Source: Rhodobacterales bacterium
Lineage (GTDB): Bacteria; Pseudomonadota; Alphaproteobacteria; Rhodobacterales; Rhodobacteraceae
Length of the DNA: 64,000 nt
Direction of reading: 5' to 3'
Assembly: GCA_025362795.1 (NCBI GenBank)
Contig: JANYFE010000034.1
Location: 1 to 64,000, forward strand
The position numbers and the translations under genes were made by a program. The notes beneath the pieces are model-generated. The model searched no databases. It was not told the origin of the DNA and was given only the letters and a program-made list of their open reading frames with translations. Positions 10,301 to 19,093 of the stretch are shown here, piece by piece. How positions within the stretch are numbered: the stretch's first letter is position 1; each line of letters starts with the position of its first letter.

Positions 10301-10369
10301 GCGCTGCTGCGCAACGCCCAGCACCGGGGATTCACACCCCCAATCGGGCAGGCGTGCGCAGCGTTTTTT
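10301..10369 (+). terminator. plus-strand terminator-like hairpin with no plus-strand gene upstream
   Basis: An imperfect stem (GCGCTGCTGCGCA... pairing with ...TGCGCAGCG, with bulges) ends in six T at 10364-10369 on the plus strand. Both flanking genes are on the minus strand, and the minus-strand side has no T run. A terminator here implies a plus-strand transcript starting within about 10200-10300, so a small RNA is possible; nothing else supports one. Confidence 0.4.
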
Positions 10370-10391
10370 CGCCCAGCTGAATGGACCCTTG

Positions 10392-10790
10392 TCAGGCGCC
10401 GACGTCGTTGGATTTCTGCAGCTGCACCGCGTTGATCAGCCAGCCGTCCGGCCCTTCGATCATCTGATAGTCCAGCAGATACGACTGACCTTTCTGGTCC
10501 GTGACCCGCACCCTCTGCCACAGCGCCCCGCCAACCATGCGCAAATCCATCATCTCGACCTGGGCGGGGTTCACCACCATCGGATAGCCGGTCGCGACCA
10601 TCCCGCCAAAATTTTCCGGCGTCTGGAAAATCTGGTGGATCGTCGGCGAAGCATAGGTGAACGCCCGTTCGTAATCCTTCACCTTGAAGGCGTCGATCTG
10701 GGCGGTGATCGTGGATTGGATCGGCTGTTCCTGGGCGAAGGACGGCAACGCCGCAAGAACACCCATGACAATATATAGGCCTAGTCGCAT
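10392..10790 (-). CDS. DUF4864 exported protein
   Basis: A 132-residue protein with a Sec signal peptide (MRLGLYIVMGVLAALPSFAQ, cleavage after Ala-Gln). The mature part (IDAFKVKDYERAFTYASPTI, then SYLLDYQMIEGPDGWLINAV) matches the DUF4864 family, a SnoaL/NTF2-like fold of unknown function in the periplasm. The ATG at 10790 is used because it places the signal peptide at the N terminus. It lies 67 bp beyond the lysK stop codon and may be cotranscribed with it. Confidence 0.8.
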   Translation of the reverse strand: MRLGLYIVMGVLAALPSFAQEQPIQSTITAQIDAFKVKDYERAFTYASPTIHQIFQTPENFGGMVATGYPMVVNPAQVEMMDLRMVGGALWQRVRVTDQKGQSYLLDYQMIEGPDGWLINAVQLQKSNDVGA

Positions 10791-10857
10791 GACCGTTCCC
10801 CTGTCTGACGTCCCCAGAGCCAAGGGTAGACCGGGCCGAAGCCCGGTCAAGTCATAT

Positions 10858-12438
10858 TCACGCGATCAACTCGCCCTTCAGCGCCCGATCCATCAGCGCC
10901 ACCGTCTCGGTCACGCCATAAAGTGCCACGAACCCGCCAAAGCGCGGCCCATCCGACGCGCCCAGCAGCACCTCGTATAGCGCCTTGAACCAGTCGCGCA
11001 GCGGTTCGAACCCGTGATCCTTGCCGACCGCAAACACCATGGTCTGCAACGCCTCGTCGGTCGCCGGGCCGTCCCAGGCCAGCAGTTTCGCCCGCAGATC
11101 CTCGATGGCGATCCGCTCGGCCTCTGTGGGCAGCCGGAACAGCCGGGTCGGTGCGATCCGGTCCGCGAAATAGCGCACCGCATGACCCGCCGCCGCATCC
11201 ATATCCGGGTTGCCCTCTGGCGAGGCATCCGGCGCATAGCGCTTGATGAACCCCCACAATCCCTTGGCATCGCGCGCCCCTGACACCGAAGCCAGGTTCA
11301 ACAACATGGCAAAACTGACAACCATATGCGACGCCGGGGGATTACCTTGATGGATATGCCAGACCGGATTGTTGACCTGCTGGTCGACATCCTGCGTCGG
11401 ATAGGCCTTCAACTGCTGGTGATATTCGTCCACCGCCTTGGGGATCACATCGAAATGCATCCGCTTGGCGGTCTTGGGTTTCTGGTACATGAAATAGGAC
11501 AAGCTCTCGGTCGCCGCATAGGTCAGCCATTCGTCAATTGTCAGGCCATTGCCTTTGGATTTGGAAATCTTCTGACCAAACTCGTCCAGAAACAGCTCAT
11601 AGCCGAAATGGTTGGGTTTCCGCCCGCCCAACACTTCGCAAATCCCGTCATAAATCGGCGTGTTGGTCGAATGGTCCTTGCCATACATCTCGAAATCGAC
11701 ATCCAACGCCGCCCAGCGCGCCCCGAAATCCGGCTTCCATTGCAGTTTGACCTGCCCACCGGTCACCGGCAGTGTCCACTCCCGCCCGGTCTCGTCATCG
11801 AAGGTGATCGTGCCGTCGCGGGCGTTCACTTCTTTCATCGGCACATACATCACCCGCCCGCTTTCGGGATGGATCGGCAGGAAGCAGGAATAGGTCTGCT
11901 GCCGCTCCTCGCGCAGACTGGCCAGCATGATCGCCATGATCGCGTCATACCGCTCGCAGGCCAAAAGCAGCGTCGCATCGAACCGCCCGGACTTGTAGAA
12001 CTCGGTGGCCGAGATGAACTCGTATTCAAAGCCGAACGTGTCCAGAAACCGCCGCAGCATCGCGTTGTTATGGGCACCAAAACTGTCGAACTGGCCGTAA
12101 GGGTCCGGCACCGATGTCAGCGGCTCCTGCATATGCTGGCGCAGCATGTCCTGATTTGGCACGTTTTCCGGCACTTTGCGCATGCCATCGACATCGTCGG
12201 AAAAGCAGATCAACCGAGTTGGTATGTCAGACATCGCCTCGAACGCCCGGCGGATCATCGTCGTCCGCGCCACCTCGCCAAACGTCCCTATATGCGGCAG
12301 ACCCGATGGCCCATAGCCCGTCTCGAACAGGACATAGCCCTTTTCCGGCGCCTTTTTCTCATACCGTTTCATCAGCGCGCGCGCCTCTTCAAAAGGCCAG
12401 GCCTTCGATTTCATCGCCGCGTCGCGCAAACTGGTCAT
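10858..12438 (-). CDS. lysK: class I lysyl-tRNA synthetase
   Basis: A 526-residue class I LysRS that charges tRNA-Lys in the cytoplasm. The Rossmann-fold signatures are [10 protein letters not shown] (residues 43-52, the HIGH equivalent) and KISKSKG (290-296, the KMSKS loop). Class I LysRS is the archaeal-type enzyme that alphaproteobacteria use instead of the class II enzyme, and no class II lysS is seen here. The ATG at 12438 has GGAGAA 7 bases upstream; an in-frame ATG at 12450 would add four residues. Length is normal for the alphaproteobacterial form. Confidence 0.93.
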   Translation of the reverse strand: MTSLRDAAMKSKAWPFEEARALMKRYEKKAPEKGYVLFETGYGPSGLPHIGTFGEVARTTMIRRAFEAMSDIPTRLICFSDDVDGMRKVPENVPNQDMLRQHMQEPLTSVPDPYGQFDSFGAHNNAMLRRFLDTFGFEYEFISATEFYKSGRFDATLLLACERYDAIMAIMLASLREERQQTYSCFLPIHPESGRVMYVPMKEVNARDGTITFDDETGREWTLPVTGGQVKLQWKPDFGARWAALDVDFEMYGKDHSTNTPIYDGICEVLGGRKPNHFGYELFLDEFGQKISKSKGNGLTIDEWLTYAATESLSYFMYQKPKTAKRMHFDVIPKAVDEYHQQLKAYPTQDVDQQVNNPVWHIHQGNPPASHMVVSFAMLLNLASVSGARDAKGLWGFIKRYAPDASPEGNPDMDAAAGHAVRYFADRIAPTRLFRLPTEAERIAIEDLRAKLLAWDGPATDEALQTMVFAVGKDHGFEPLRDWFKALYEVLLGASDGPRFGGFVALYGVTETVALMDRALKGELIA

Positions 12439-12531
12439 CGTATTCTCCATCCGCAGCCCCTAGCCGCGCCCCGTCCTCTATTGCCGTAGCCCCCCAGCGT
12501 CAATATTCTAGCCGCCAACCCAGGAGTAACC

Positions 12532-12954
12532 ATGCCCCATACCCCCGCCTCGCTGTCGCCGCAGGATGCGCTTGTCGCCGTGATGATCGCGGTGTCTGCC
12601 TCTGATACCGAGATGCGCACCGCCGAACTGGTGGCCATTCAGCGCATGGTCAATCACATGCCAGTGTTCTCAAACTATGACGAAGACCGCATCCGCACCA
12701 TCGCCCAGACCGTGTTCGACCTGTTCGAGGAAGAAGACGGCCTCGCCGCCCTGTTCGGCCTGATCCGCGACGCTTTGCCGGAACGCCTGCACGAAACCGC
12801 CTATGCGCTGGCCTGCGACACCGCCGCCGCCGATGGCAACCTCAAGGAGGTCGAGTTGCGCATGCTGGAGGAGGTCCGCGAGGAATTGCAAATCGACCGC
12901 CTGCACGCCGCCGCGATCGAATGGGGGGCACGGGTCAGGCATTTGCGGCCGTGA
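12532..12954 (+). CDS. TerB-family protein
   Basis: A 140-residue acidic helical protein with the two-part TerB pattern: an N-terminal half (AVMIAVSASDTEMRTAELVAI) and a C-terminal repeat (ACDTAAADGNLKEVELRML) with the D-G-x-[IL]-x-x-x-E motif that binds a metal ion in TerB. TerB domains occur in tellurite-resistance clusters but also in many stand-alone proteins of unclear role; no other ter gene is here. Divergent from lysK. Confidence 0.8.
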   Translation: MPHTPASLSPQDALVAVMIAVSASDTEMRTAELVAIQRMVNHMPVFSNYDEDRIRTIAQTVFDLFEEEDGLAALFGLIRDALPERLHETAYALACDTAAADGNLKEVELRMLEEVREELQIDRLHAAAIEWGARVRHLRP

Positions 12955-13061
12955 AGGGCCACCCGCCCCACCCCGCCCCTACCTGATCCGGAACTCCCTG
13001 GGCAGGGTAAGGCTGGGTTCCCCCCGCCACCCCGTTCCCTGCCATCCCGCCAATTCCGCCC

Positions 13062-14518
13062 CTACACCATCCCCGCCCACCGGCTGATCAGCCTTGCCTG
13101 CAACAGATGCGCCCGCCCCACCCAGGCCCGCTCGCCCGCCGGCTCCTCGCGCTCGCTCATCGGCACCGCTTCTCGCCGCGCCGGGTCGGCGGAGAAGATC
13201 GCAAAGCACAGATCCTGCCCGCCCACCGGCTCGATAAAGCCCACCAGACCGGACACGAAATTCAGCGTCCCGCTTTTGCCGATCACCTGGGTGGCGCTGC
13301 CCTTGACCGCCCGCCCCTGATCATCCCGCAACCCGACATTCCGCAGTATTCCCCGCAACCCCGCAACCCGGTCCCCCGCCAGCAGCGCCCGCATCATGCC
13401 CCCCGCCGTCACCCGCGATGCCGACCCCAGTCCGGAATGATCGACGAAATTCGCAGCCAGCCCCAACCGCCCCTGCGCCCAAGCCTCCATCGCCGCTGCC
13501 GACGCCGGCAGGCTCAAAGCCCCCGACGCCGCCAGCCCCACCGTTTCGGCGGTGATATTGGTCGAAAACTTCAACATCACCCGCAGGATCGAGGTCAGGT
13601 CGTCGCTTTGCCGCGCCACAATTTCGACCGCGCCGGCAGGCAGCACTTGCACCACGTCCGCCCGCGGCAGGCGGATCCCCTGCGCCGCGCACAGCGTCTG
13701 AAACACCTCTGCGACATAAGGCGCCACCTGCCGCACCGGCAACCAGCGACTGCCCGCTTTGCCCAGTGCGCCCCGCGCCACCGACCAATCCTCGACCCCG
13801 GCACCCTTCTGATAGCTGAACAAAGGTGCGGTCCGGTCCACCAGACCATCCTAGCCATCTTCACCACCGGCACGTACCGCTCGCCCCGCGCGTTCATCTG
13901 GGTGGTGGCACCGCCCTTGGTCCATTCGAAATTAACCCGGTTGAAGTTCAGCAACAGTCCCGACAGCCCCGGATCATAGCCAACCTGAATCGGTTGCTCG
14001 TCGGTGATCCGGTCGAAACTCGGCAGCGCCCCGGCATAGGCCAGAAACCGCCCCGTCACCTCGCGCAGACCGGTCGCCGCCAGTGCCGCCACCAGATCGC
14101 CCAGCTTGTCACTGTCCAGCGTCGGATCACCGCCCCCCGCCAGCACCAGATCCCCGCTCAGCCTGCCGCCCTGCACCGACCCCGCCGCCATCACCCGTGT
14201 CGTAAACCGGAGATCCGCCCCCAGCTTTTCCAAAGCGAACAGCGCGGTGACCGTCTTGGCCACACTTGCAGGCGGCACCGGCGCATCGGCATTGACCTGC
14301 TCCAGCACCCGCCCCGTCGCCACATCCGCCACGATATACCCGGTTATCCCGGTCAGCTTTGCCGCCGCCACCAGATCGCGCGTATCGTTGACAGACGTAG
14401 CGGCCTCTTTCATGGCGCTTGGCATCGGGCGTGGCATCGGGCGAATGCTCTCGCCCCAAACCGGCAGCGCCGCCCCCGCCATCAGCCCGCCCAGAACCCC
14501 GCGCCGCGTCACCGACAT
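13062..14518 (-). pseudogene. dacB: D-alanyl-D-alanine carboxypeptidase/endopeptidase (PBP4 family), frameshifted
   Basis: Two overlapping frames together make one PBP4-type protein of about 480 residues that would trim peptidoglycan in the periplasm. The first frame (from 14518) gives a TAT-like start (VTRRGVLGG), the SVAK nucleophile motif (Ser85-Lys88) and homology to about RYVPVVKMARM. The second frame gives LVDRTAPLFSY onward, the STN motif (in KFSTNITAE) and KSGTLNF as the KTG triad. The switch falls between about 13841 and 13851, because the second frame has a TAG at 13851-13853; one missing base there explains it. It may be a true pseudogene or a sequencing error. As read, the first frame alone runs on to 13595 with unrelated residues and lacks two of the three catalytic motifs. 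Confidence 0.8.
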
Positions 14519-14573
14519 ATAACGCCTCCCAATCCAACCGCTTCAATTAGCCCCGCCACCCGCGCCAACGCAA

Positions 14574-15167
14574 TCACCGCCGCCATTTGCCCTGCGCCCG
14601 GATCGCACTGGATGACGCCGAATTGAGCGGCAGGTTGACAAAACACCATGCCGGAGCCCGCCTTTCCCCCAAACCCTCAGGCCGCGCCACCTCATGGCCG
14701 CGAAACGCCCGCGCCGTCACGCTCAGCCGTGCCGCCAGCCCCGCCCCAGGCCGCGCCATCACCGCCACCGGCACCATCGCCAAAATATCCCGCCACCGGC
14801 TCCAGCGGTGGAACTGCACAAGGTTATCCGCCCCCATGATCCAGACAAACCGCACCCCTGGATAGATCGCATGCAAGCGGCGAATGGTATCCACCGTCGC
14901 CCGCGTCCCCAGCCGCGCCTCAAGATCGGTGACGACCACGCCCGGATCCTGCATCACCTCCCGCGCCCGCGCCAAACGCAACGCCATCGGCGCTGGTCCC
15001 CGCGCCTTCAGCGGATTGCCGGGGCTGACCAGCCACCACACCCGGTCCAGTCCCAGCCGCTTGATGGCCTCGCGGGTGATATGGACATGCCCGTCATGCG
15101 CCGGATCAAACGACCCGCCCAGCAATCCAATCACCATCCCGCTTTGTGCCTTGGGAAATCCCAGCAA
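14574..15167 (-). CDS. nadD: nicotinate-nucleotide adenylyltransferase
   Basis: Transfers AMP to nicotinate mononucleotide in NAD synthesis. The nucleotidyltransferase signature [14 protein letters not shown] is at the N terminus and the SSSAIR motif (ISSTxIR equivalent) near the C terminus. The start is a judgement: a TTG at 15167 has GGAGAGG just upstream and yields the short leader usual in this family; an ATG at 15137 (187 residues) has only a weak site. The frame remains open far upstream without homology. Adjacent dacB is on the same strand, 55 bp downstream. Confidence 0.88.
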   Translation of the reverse strand: MLGFPKAQSGMVIGLLGGSFDPAHDGHVHITREAIKRLGLDRVWWLVSPGNPLKARGPAPMALRLARAREVMQDPGVVVTDLEARLGTRATVDTIRRLHAIYPGVRFVWIMGADNLVQFHRWSRWRDILAMVPVAVMARPGAGLAARLSVTARAFRGHEVARPEGLGERRAPAWCFVNLPLNSASSSAIRAQGKWRR

Positions 15168-15263
15168 GACGCCTCTCCATTTTGGCGAAGTTGACCGCAC
15201 CTTGGCAGGCGTTACAATGCCTGCGCCGCAGGTTCCAGCCTGCAAACCCGTCAGGCCTGTCCG

Positions 15264-15728
15264 ATGTCCCCGATCCTGATCCGCCCGGCCGATCCGAATT
15301 CGTCTGCGGCTATTGCCTGTCTGGCGGCCTATTTCCGGTTGCTCTGCGACAAGATTGACGGCATGACGGCCGCCCATGTCCCGCTGCCCGATCCGCAGGC
15401 CGCAAGTTACCGCCCGCCGCAAGGCCAGTTCCTGATCTCGTGGCAGGCAGAGGTTCCGGTGGGCTGCGTTTCGCTGCACCGGCTTGACGCGGACGTGGCA
15501 GAGGTCAAACGCCTCTGGGTGGCGCCCCCGGCACGTGGCCACGGCCTCGCCCGCCGCTTGATGCTCGCCATCGAGGACGAGGCCCGCGCCCTTGGCTATC
15601 AGCGCCTGAAACTTGACACCCACGCCGCCCTGATCGAGGCGATCGCCCTCTACCGCGCCACCGGCTGGCACGCCACCGCCCCCTACAGCGCCTACCCCGC
15701 CACCCATTGGTTCGCCAAAGCGCTCTGA
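15264..15728 (+). CDS. GNAT-family N-acetyltransferase
   Basis: A 154-residue single GNAT domain. The acetyl-CoA pyrophosphate-binding motif A is visible as [20 protein letters not shown] (V-x-x-x-x-R-G-x-G-x-[AG] type), followed by the motif B strand [21 protein letters not shown]. The substrate cannot be told. Divergent from nadD, about 96 bp apart. Confidence 0.85.
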   Translation: MSPILIRPADPNSSAAIACLAAYFRLLCDKIDGMTAAHVPLPDPQAASYRPPQGQFLISWQAEVPVGCVSLHRLDADVAEVKRLWVAPPARGHGLARRLMLAIEDEARALGYQRLKLDTHAALIEAIALYRATGWHATAPYSAYPATHWFAKAL

Positions 15729-16152
15729 TCGTTTCTGTCGAATTGCGACCACAATCCTACCTGAAAAGCGCCACAAAATCTCGATCCGCTCTGGCCACGC
15801 CCACCCGCAACTTCGCCACGAATCACCCGGTTTTCCGGTCGCCTGCACCCGCGTTTGGTGCAAGTGTCTGCCCCCTGCCGACCATCTTCTGACCGAACGC
15901 AGCGCGCAGGTTGCGGCGGCAGTCCCGGCTTCACCGGGCTATTGTTTACCGGTTGGAAACAAGCCCGCATTCTACCAACCTGCCCTGCCTCATCTGACCG
16001 GCGGCTTGCGAAATCCATTGACTCTTCACCCGATTTTGCATTCTTTAACGTTGTCGTGAACGATCCCCTGCACATTCCAGGGTTTTCTTTGGGTCTGAGG
16101 AGAAGTCGCGACGCAAAAATCTGTTTTTATGATCAGGGAAGGATAAAGAAAA
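15729..16152. other. 424-bp intergenic region upstream of the VPLPA-CTERM gene
   Basis: No gene is supported here. The right half becomes AT-richer and presumably contains the promoter of the exported protein gene: a TTGACT at about 16017 is a possible -35 box, but no convincing -10 box sits at 17 bp. A small CCCGG...CCGGG hairpin lies near 15928-15942. The translation start at 16153 is preceded by a purine-rich GGGAAGGATAAAGAAAA stretch. Confidence 0.5.
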
Positions 16153-16797
16153 ATGAACCTTAAGTCACTTGCATGCGCATCGGTCATCGCGCTCGCTGCA
16201 GCATCGGCATCGCACGCAGCCATCGTCACGCTCGATTTCGAAGGAGTGGGCAATTTCAATCCTGTCGGCAACTTCTACAATGGTGGCGCCGGCACCAATT
16301 ACGGCATCCAGTTCAGCGCTGCCACGCTTGGCATCGTTGATGCGGATGCCGGCGGTAGCGGCAACTTTGCGAACGAGCCGTCTGCCAGCACGATCATGTT
16401 CTTTCTGGATGCCAACAACGCCGTGATGGACGTTGCTGCCGGTTTCACGACCGGCTTCTCGTTCTTCTACACTTCAATCAACTCAGGTGGCTCGGTCGAC
16501 GTGTTTGACGGCCTGGGTGCCACCGGCACCCTCCTGGCCTCGCTGTCACTCGCGGCGCTCGGTTCCGCCGGGACCGGTGATCCTACCGGTGGCTATGACA
16601 CCTGGGCGGCCATCGGTGTGTTGTTCAGCGGAACTGCAAAATCGGTCAGCTTCGCCGGTTCGGCAAACTACATCGGCTTTGACAACGTGACCTTCGGCAC
16701 CGACAAGCCCGGCACGGTGCCGGTTCCTGCCGCGCTGCCGATGCTGCTCGCCGGTCTTGGCGGTCTTGGCATGCTGCGTCGCCGCAAGTCGAAGTAA
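16153..16797 (+). CDS. exported protein with VPLPA-type C-terminal sorting signal
   Basis: A 214-residue protein with a Sec signal peptide (SLACASVIALAAASASHA) and a mature part beginning with a beta-rich TLDFEGVG segment. The C-terminal tail is VPVPAALPMLLAGLGGLGML followed by RRRKSK: a short Pro motif, a hydrophobic helix and a basic end. That is the VPLPA-CTERM variant of PEP-CTERM signals found in Rhodobacteraceae, recognised by an exosortase and linked to surface or exopolysaccharide-associated proteins. The exosortase gene is not in the window. Its own terminator follows. Confidence 0.85.
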   Translation: MNLKSLACASVIALAAASASHAAIVTLDFEGVGNFNPVGNFYNGGAGTNYGIQFSAATLGIVDADAGGSGNFANEPSASTIMFFLDANNAVMDVAAGFTTGFSFFYTSINSGGSVDVFDGLGATGTLLASLSLAALGSAGTGDPTGGYDTWAAIGVLFSGTAKSVSFAGSANYIGFDNVTFGTDKPGTVPVPAALPMLLAGLGGLGMLRRRKSK

Positions 16798-16818
16798 GAC
16801 TGCCCGCAGCCATGGCAA

Positions 16819-16849
16819 ACGGCGGCCCCGTCCGGGCCGCCGTTTTTTT
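16819..16849 (+). terminator. rho-independent terminator
   Basis: The stem ACGGCGGCCC / GGGCCGCCGT with a five-base loop is followed by seven T, 22 bp after the stop codon of the VPLPA-CTERM gene. Confidence 0.92.
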
Positions 16850-16918
16850 GTATCTCCCTTTGCAAGCCTGATCCGACTTGGGTAGATGGTGCCGAACCCG
16901 CACGGATGGAGCACGCAG

Positions 16919-18574
16919 ATGGCCGCCTATCAATATGTCTACCACATGGACAACGTCTCCAAGGCCTATCCCGGCGGCAAGAAATGCTTCGAGAATATCA
17001 AGCTGAACTTCCTGCCCGGCGTCAAAATCGGCGTCGTCGGCGTCAACGGCTCGGGCAAGTCCACCCTCCTGCGCATCATGGCCGGCATGGACAAGGATTT
17101 CACGGGTGAGGCCTGGGCCGCCAAAGGCGTCAAGGTCGGCTACCTTGCGCAGGAACCCCACCTTGACCCGACCCTCGACGTGCGCGGCAACGTCATGCTT
17201 GGCCTTTACAAAAAGACCGCCATTCTGAACCGCTACAACGAACTCGCGATGAACTACACCGACGAGACGGCGGATGAGATGGCCGCCCTGCAAGACCAGA
17301 TCGACGCCGCCAACCTGTGGGATCTGGACTCGCAAGTCGATGTGGCGATGGAGGCCCTGCGCTGCCCGCCCGACGATTCCGATGTCACCACCCTGTCCGG
17401 TGGCGAACGCCGCCGCGTCGCCCTTTGCCAGTTGCTCCTCGAAGCCCCTGAAATGCTGCTCCTCGACGAACCGACCAACCACCTTGACGCCGAATCCATC
17501 GCCTGGCTGCAAAAGCACCTGATCGAATACACCGGCACCATCCTGATCGTGACCCACGACCGCTATTTCCTGGATGACATCACCGGCTGGATTCTGGAAC
17601 TCGACCGTGGCCGCGGCATCCCCTACGAGGGCAACTACACCGCCTGGCTGGAGCAAAAGGCCAAACGCCTGATCCAGGAAGCGCGTGAGGACAAGTCGCG
17701 TCAGAAAGTCATGGAAAAGGAACTGGAATGGATCCGCGCCGGGGCCAAGGCGCGGCAGGCCAAGCAGAAAGCCCGGATCAACAAATACAACGAAATGGCG
17801 GGCAAGAGCGTCCGCGAACGCATCTCGGGCGCGCAGATCATCATCCCCAACGGCGAACGTCTGGGCGGTAAGGTGATCGACGTGCAGGGCCTGAAAAAGC
17901 ACATGGGCGACCGCCTGCTGATCGAAAACCTCAGCTTCACCATCCCACCCGGCGCCATCGTCGGCATCATCGGCCCCAATGGCGCCGGCAAAACCACCCT
18001 GTTCCGCATGATCACCGGGCAAGAGACGCCGGACGAGGGCACCATCACCCTCGGCAATACCGTGCAACTGTCCTACGTCGACCAATCCCGCGACTCGCTC
18101 GACCCGAATAAAACCGCCTGGGAAGAAATCTCCGACGGACTGGAAGTCATCACCCTAGGCGACATGGAAATGAACTCCCGCGCCTATGCCGGGTCGTTCA
18201 ATTTCAAGGGCACCGACCAGCAGAAAAAGGTAGGGCTTCTGTCGGGGGGAGAACGCAACCGCGTCCACCTGGCGAAACTGCTCCGCTCAGGCGGCAACGT
18301 TCTGCTATTGGACGAACCGACAAACGACCTAGACGTGGAAACCCTGCAATCGCTGGAATCCGCCATCGAAGACTTCGCCGGCTGCGCCGTAATCATCTCG
18401 CACGACCGCTTCTTCCTCGACCGCCTCTGCACCCACATCCTCGCCTTCGAAGGCGACGCCCATGTGGAGTGGTTCGAGGGGAACTTCGAGGCTTATGAAG
18501 AGGATAAGGTGCGCAGGCTAGGCCCGGACTCAATTGAGCCGACGCGGGTGAAGTATAAGAAGTTTACGAGGTGA
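16919..18574 (+). CDS. ettA: energy-dependent translational throttle protein (ABC-F)
   Basis: A 551-residue ABC-F ATPase that binds the ribosomal E site and gates entry into elongation according to ATP/ADP level. There are two ATP-binding cassettes: Walker A GVNGSGKST at 41-49 with LSGGERRR and LLLDEPTNHLD, and a second Walker A GPNGAGKTT with LSGGERNR and LLLDEPTNDLD. The linker with the basic coiled-coil and the start MAAYQYVYHMDNVSKAYPGGK match EttA (YjjK), not Uup or a resistance protein. The ATG at 16919 has GGAG 9 bases upstream. The HEPN-like gene follows 7 bp after its stop. Confidence 0.95.
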   Translation: MAAYQYVYHMDNVSKAYPGGKKCFENIKLNFLPGVKIGVVGVNGSGKSTLLRIMAGMDKDFTGEAWAAKGVKVGYLAQEPHLDPTLDVRGNVMLGLYKKTAILNRYNELAMNYTDETADEMAALQDQIDAANLWDLDSQVDVAMEALRCPPDDSDVTTLSGGERRRVALCQLLLEAPEMLLLDEPTNHLDAESIAWLQKHLIEYTGTILIVTHDRYFLDDITGWILELDRGRGIPYEGNYTAWLEQKAKRLIQEAREDKSRQKVMEKELEWIRAGAKARQAKQKARINKYNEMAGKSVRERISGAQIIIPNGERLGGKVIDVQGLKKHMGDRLLIENLSFTIPPGAIVGIIGPNGAGKTTLFRMITGQETPDEGTITLGNTVQLSYVDQSRDSLDPNKTAWEEISDGLEVITLGDMEMNSRAYAGSFNFKGTDQQKKVGLLSGGERNRVHLAKLLRSGGNVLLLDEPTNDLDVETLQSLESAIEDFAGCAVIISHDRFFLDRLCTHILAFEGDAHVEWFEGNFEAYEEDKVRRLGPDSIEPTRVKYKKFTR

Positions 18575-18581
18575 GGGGGCG

Positions 18582-19031
18582 ATGGATTCGGTCGCTCTAG
18601 CATCGTACTATCGCATACACGCCACCACATTCATAATTGCCGCCCATCAACTTGAAGATGCGTCTAGAGCAAAGAATGAAGCTCTTCCGGGCAATTTTCG
18701 TTCAATACCATTCTATTATCTCACTCACCATGCCGCCGAACTACTTTTGAAATGCGCCCTCTTGAAACGCGGAGTGGACCAAAAGAAATTGCGCGAAATT
18801 GGGTTACGACATAACCTGCGTGCACTTGCCGACGATCTATTAAAGCTTGGCGGAAATCTGTCTAGCGATGCTATGCGTTTGATCGACGCTATTTCGGACC
18901 AGCACAGGGATCATCATTTGCGCTACGAGGCGTTGTTTGAGGACAGTCGGGTAATAACCCCACCTGCTGAAGCAATGTTTTCTGCCCTTGAAGAGATATT
19001 GTTGGCGGGAAGGGTCTCCAAGCAAACGTAG
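18582..19031 (+). CDS. HEPN-like helical protein
   Basis: A 149-residue protein with the HEPN pattern HHAAELLLKCALLKRGV then RHNLRALADDL, matching in layout the protein at 178-663. A candidate Rx5H (REIGLRH) is present, but its placement relative to the helices cannot be judged, so RNase activity is only a possibility. It starts 7 bp after ettA with a strong GAGGGGG site. Its base composition is visibly AT-richer than ettA, which points to acquisition. The TAG stop codon (19029-19031) is formed by the first bases of a REPIN. No antitoxin partner is adjacent unless the following genes serve as one; the function is unknown. Confidence 0.65.
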   Translation: MDSVALASYYRIHATTFIIAAHQLEDASRAKNEALPGNFRSIPFYYLTHHAAELLLKCALLKRGVDQKKLREIGLRHNLRALADDLLKLGGNLSSDAMRLIDAISDQHRDHHLRYEALFEDSRVITPPAEAMFSALEEILLAGRVSKQT

Positions 19032-19093
19032 GGTGGGTGCCAACCCACCACTTGCCTTGCAAAATTACAAACGGTGGGTTGCACCCACCCTAC
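19028..19093. repeat. REPIN A (two inverted REP arms, 66 bp)
   Basis: It begins GTAGGGTGGGT and ends with the inverse ACCCACCCTAC; each arm is itself an imperfect palindrome (GGTGGGT...ACCCACC) with a 22-bp AT-richer spacer. Its left end supplies the TAG stop of the HEPN-like gene and its right end the TAG stop (19090-19092) of the RAYT gene on the other strand. Confidence 0.85.

Noticed and set aside
16646-18085. 479-codon minus-strand open frame over ettA
   Set aside because: Antisense shadow of ettA. Its product is Val/Gly/His-biased with no motif, as expected from the reverse complement of a GC-rich gene.
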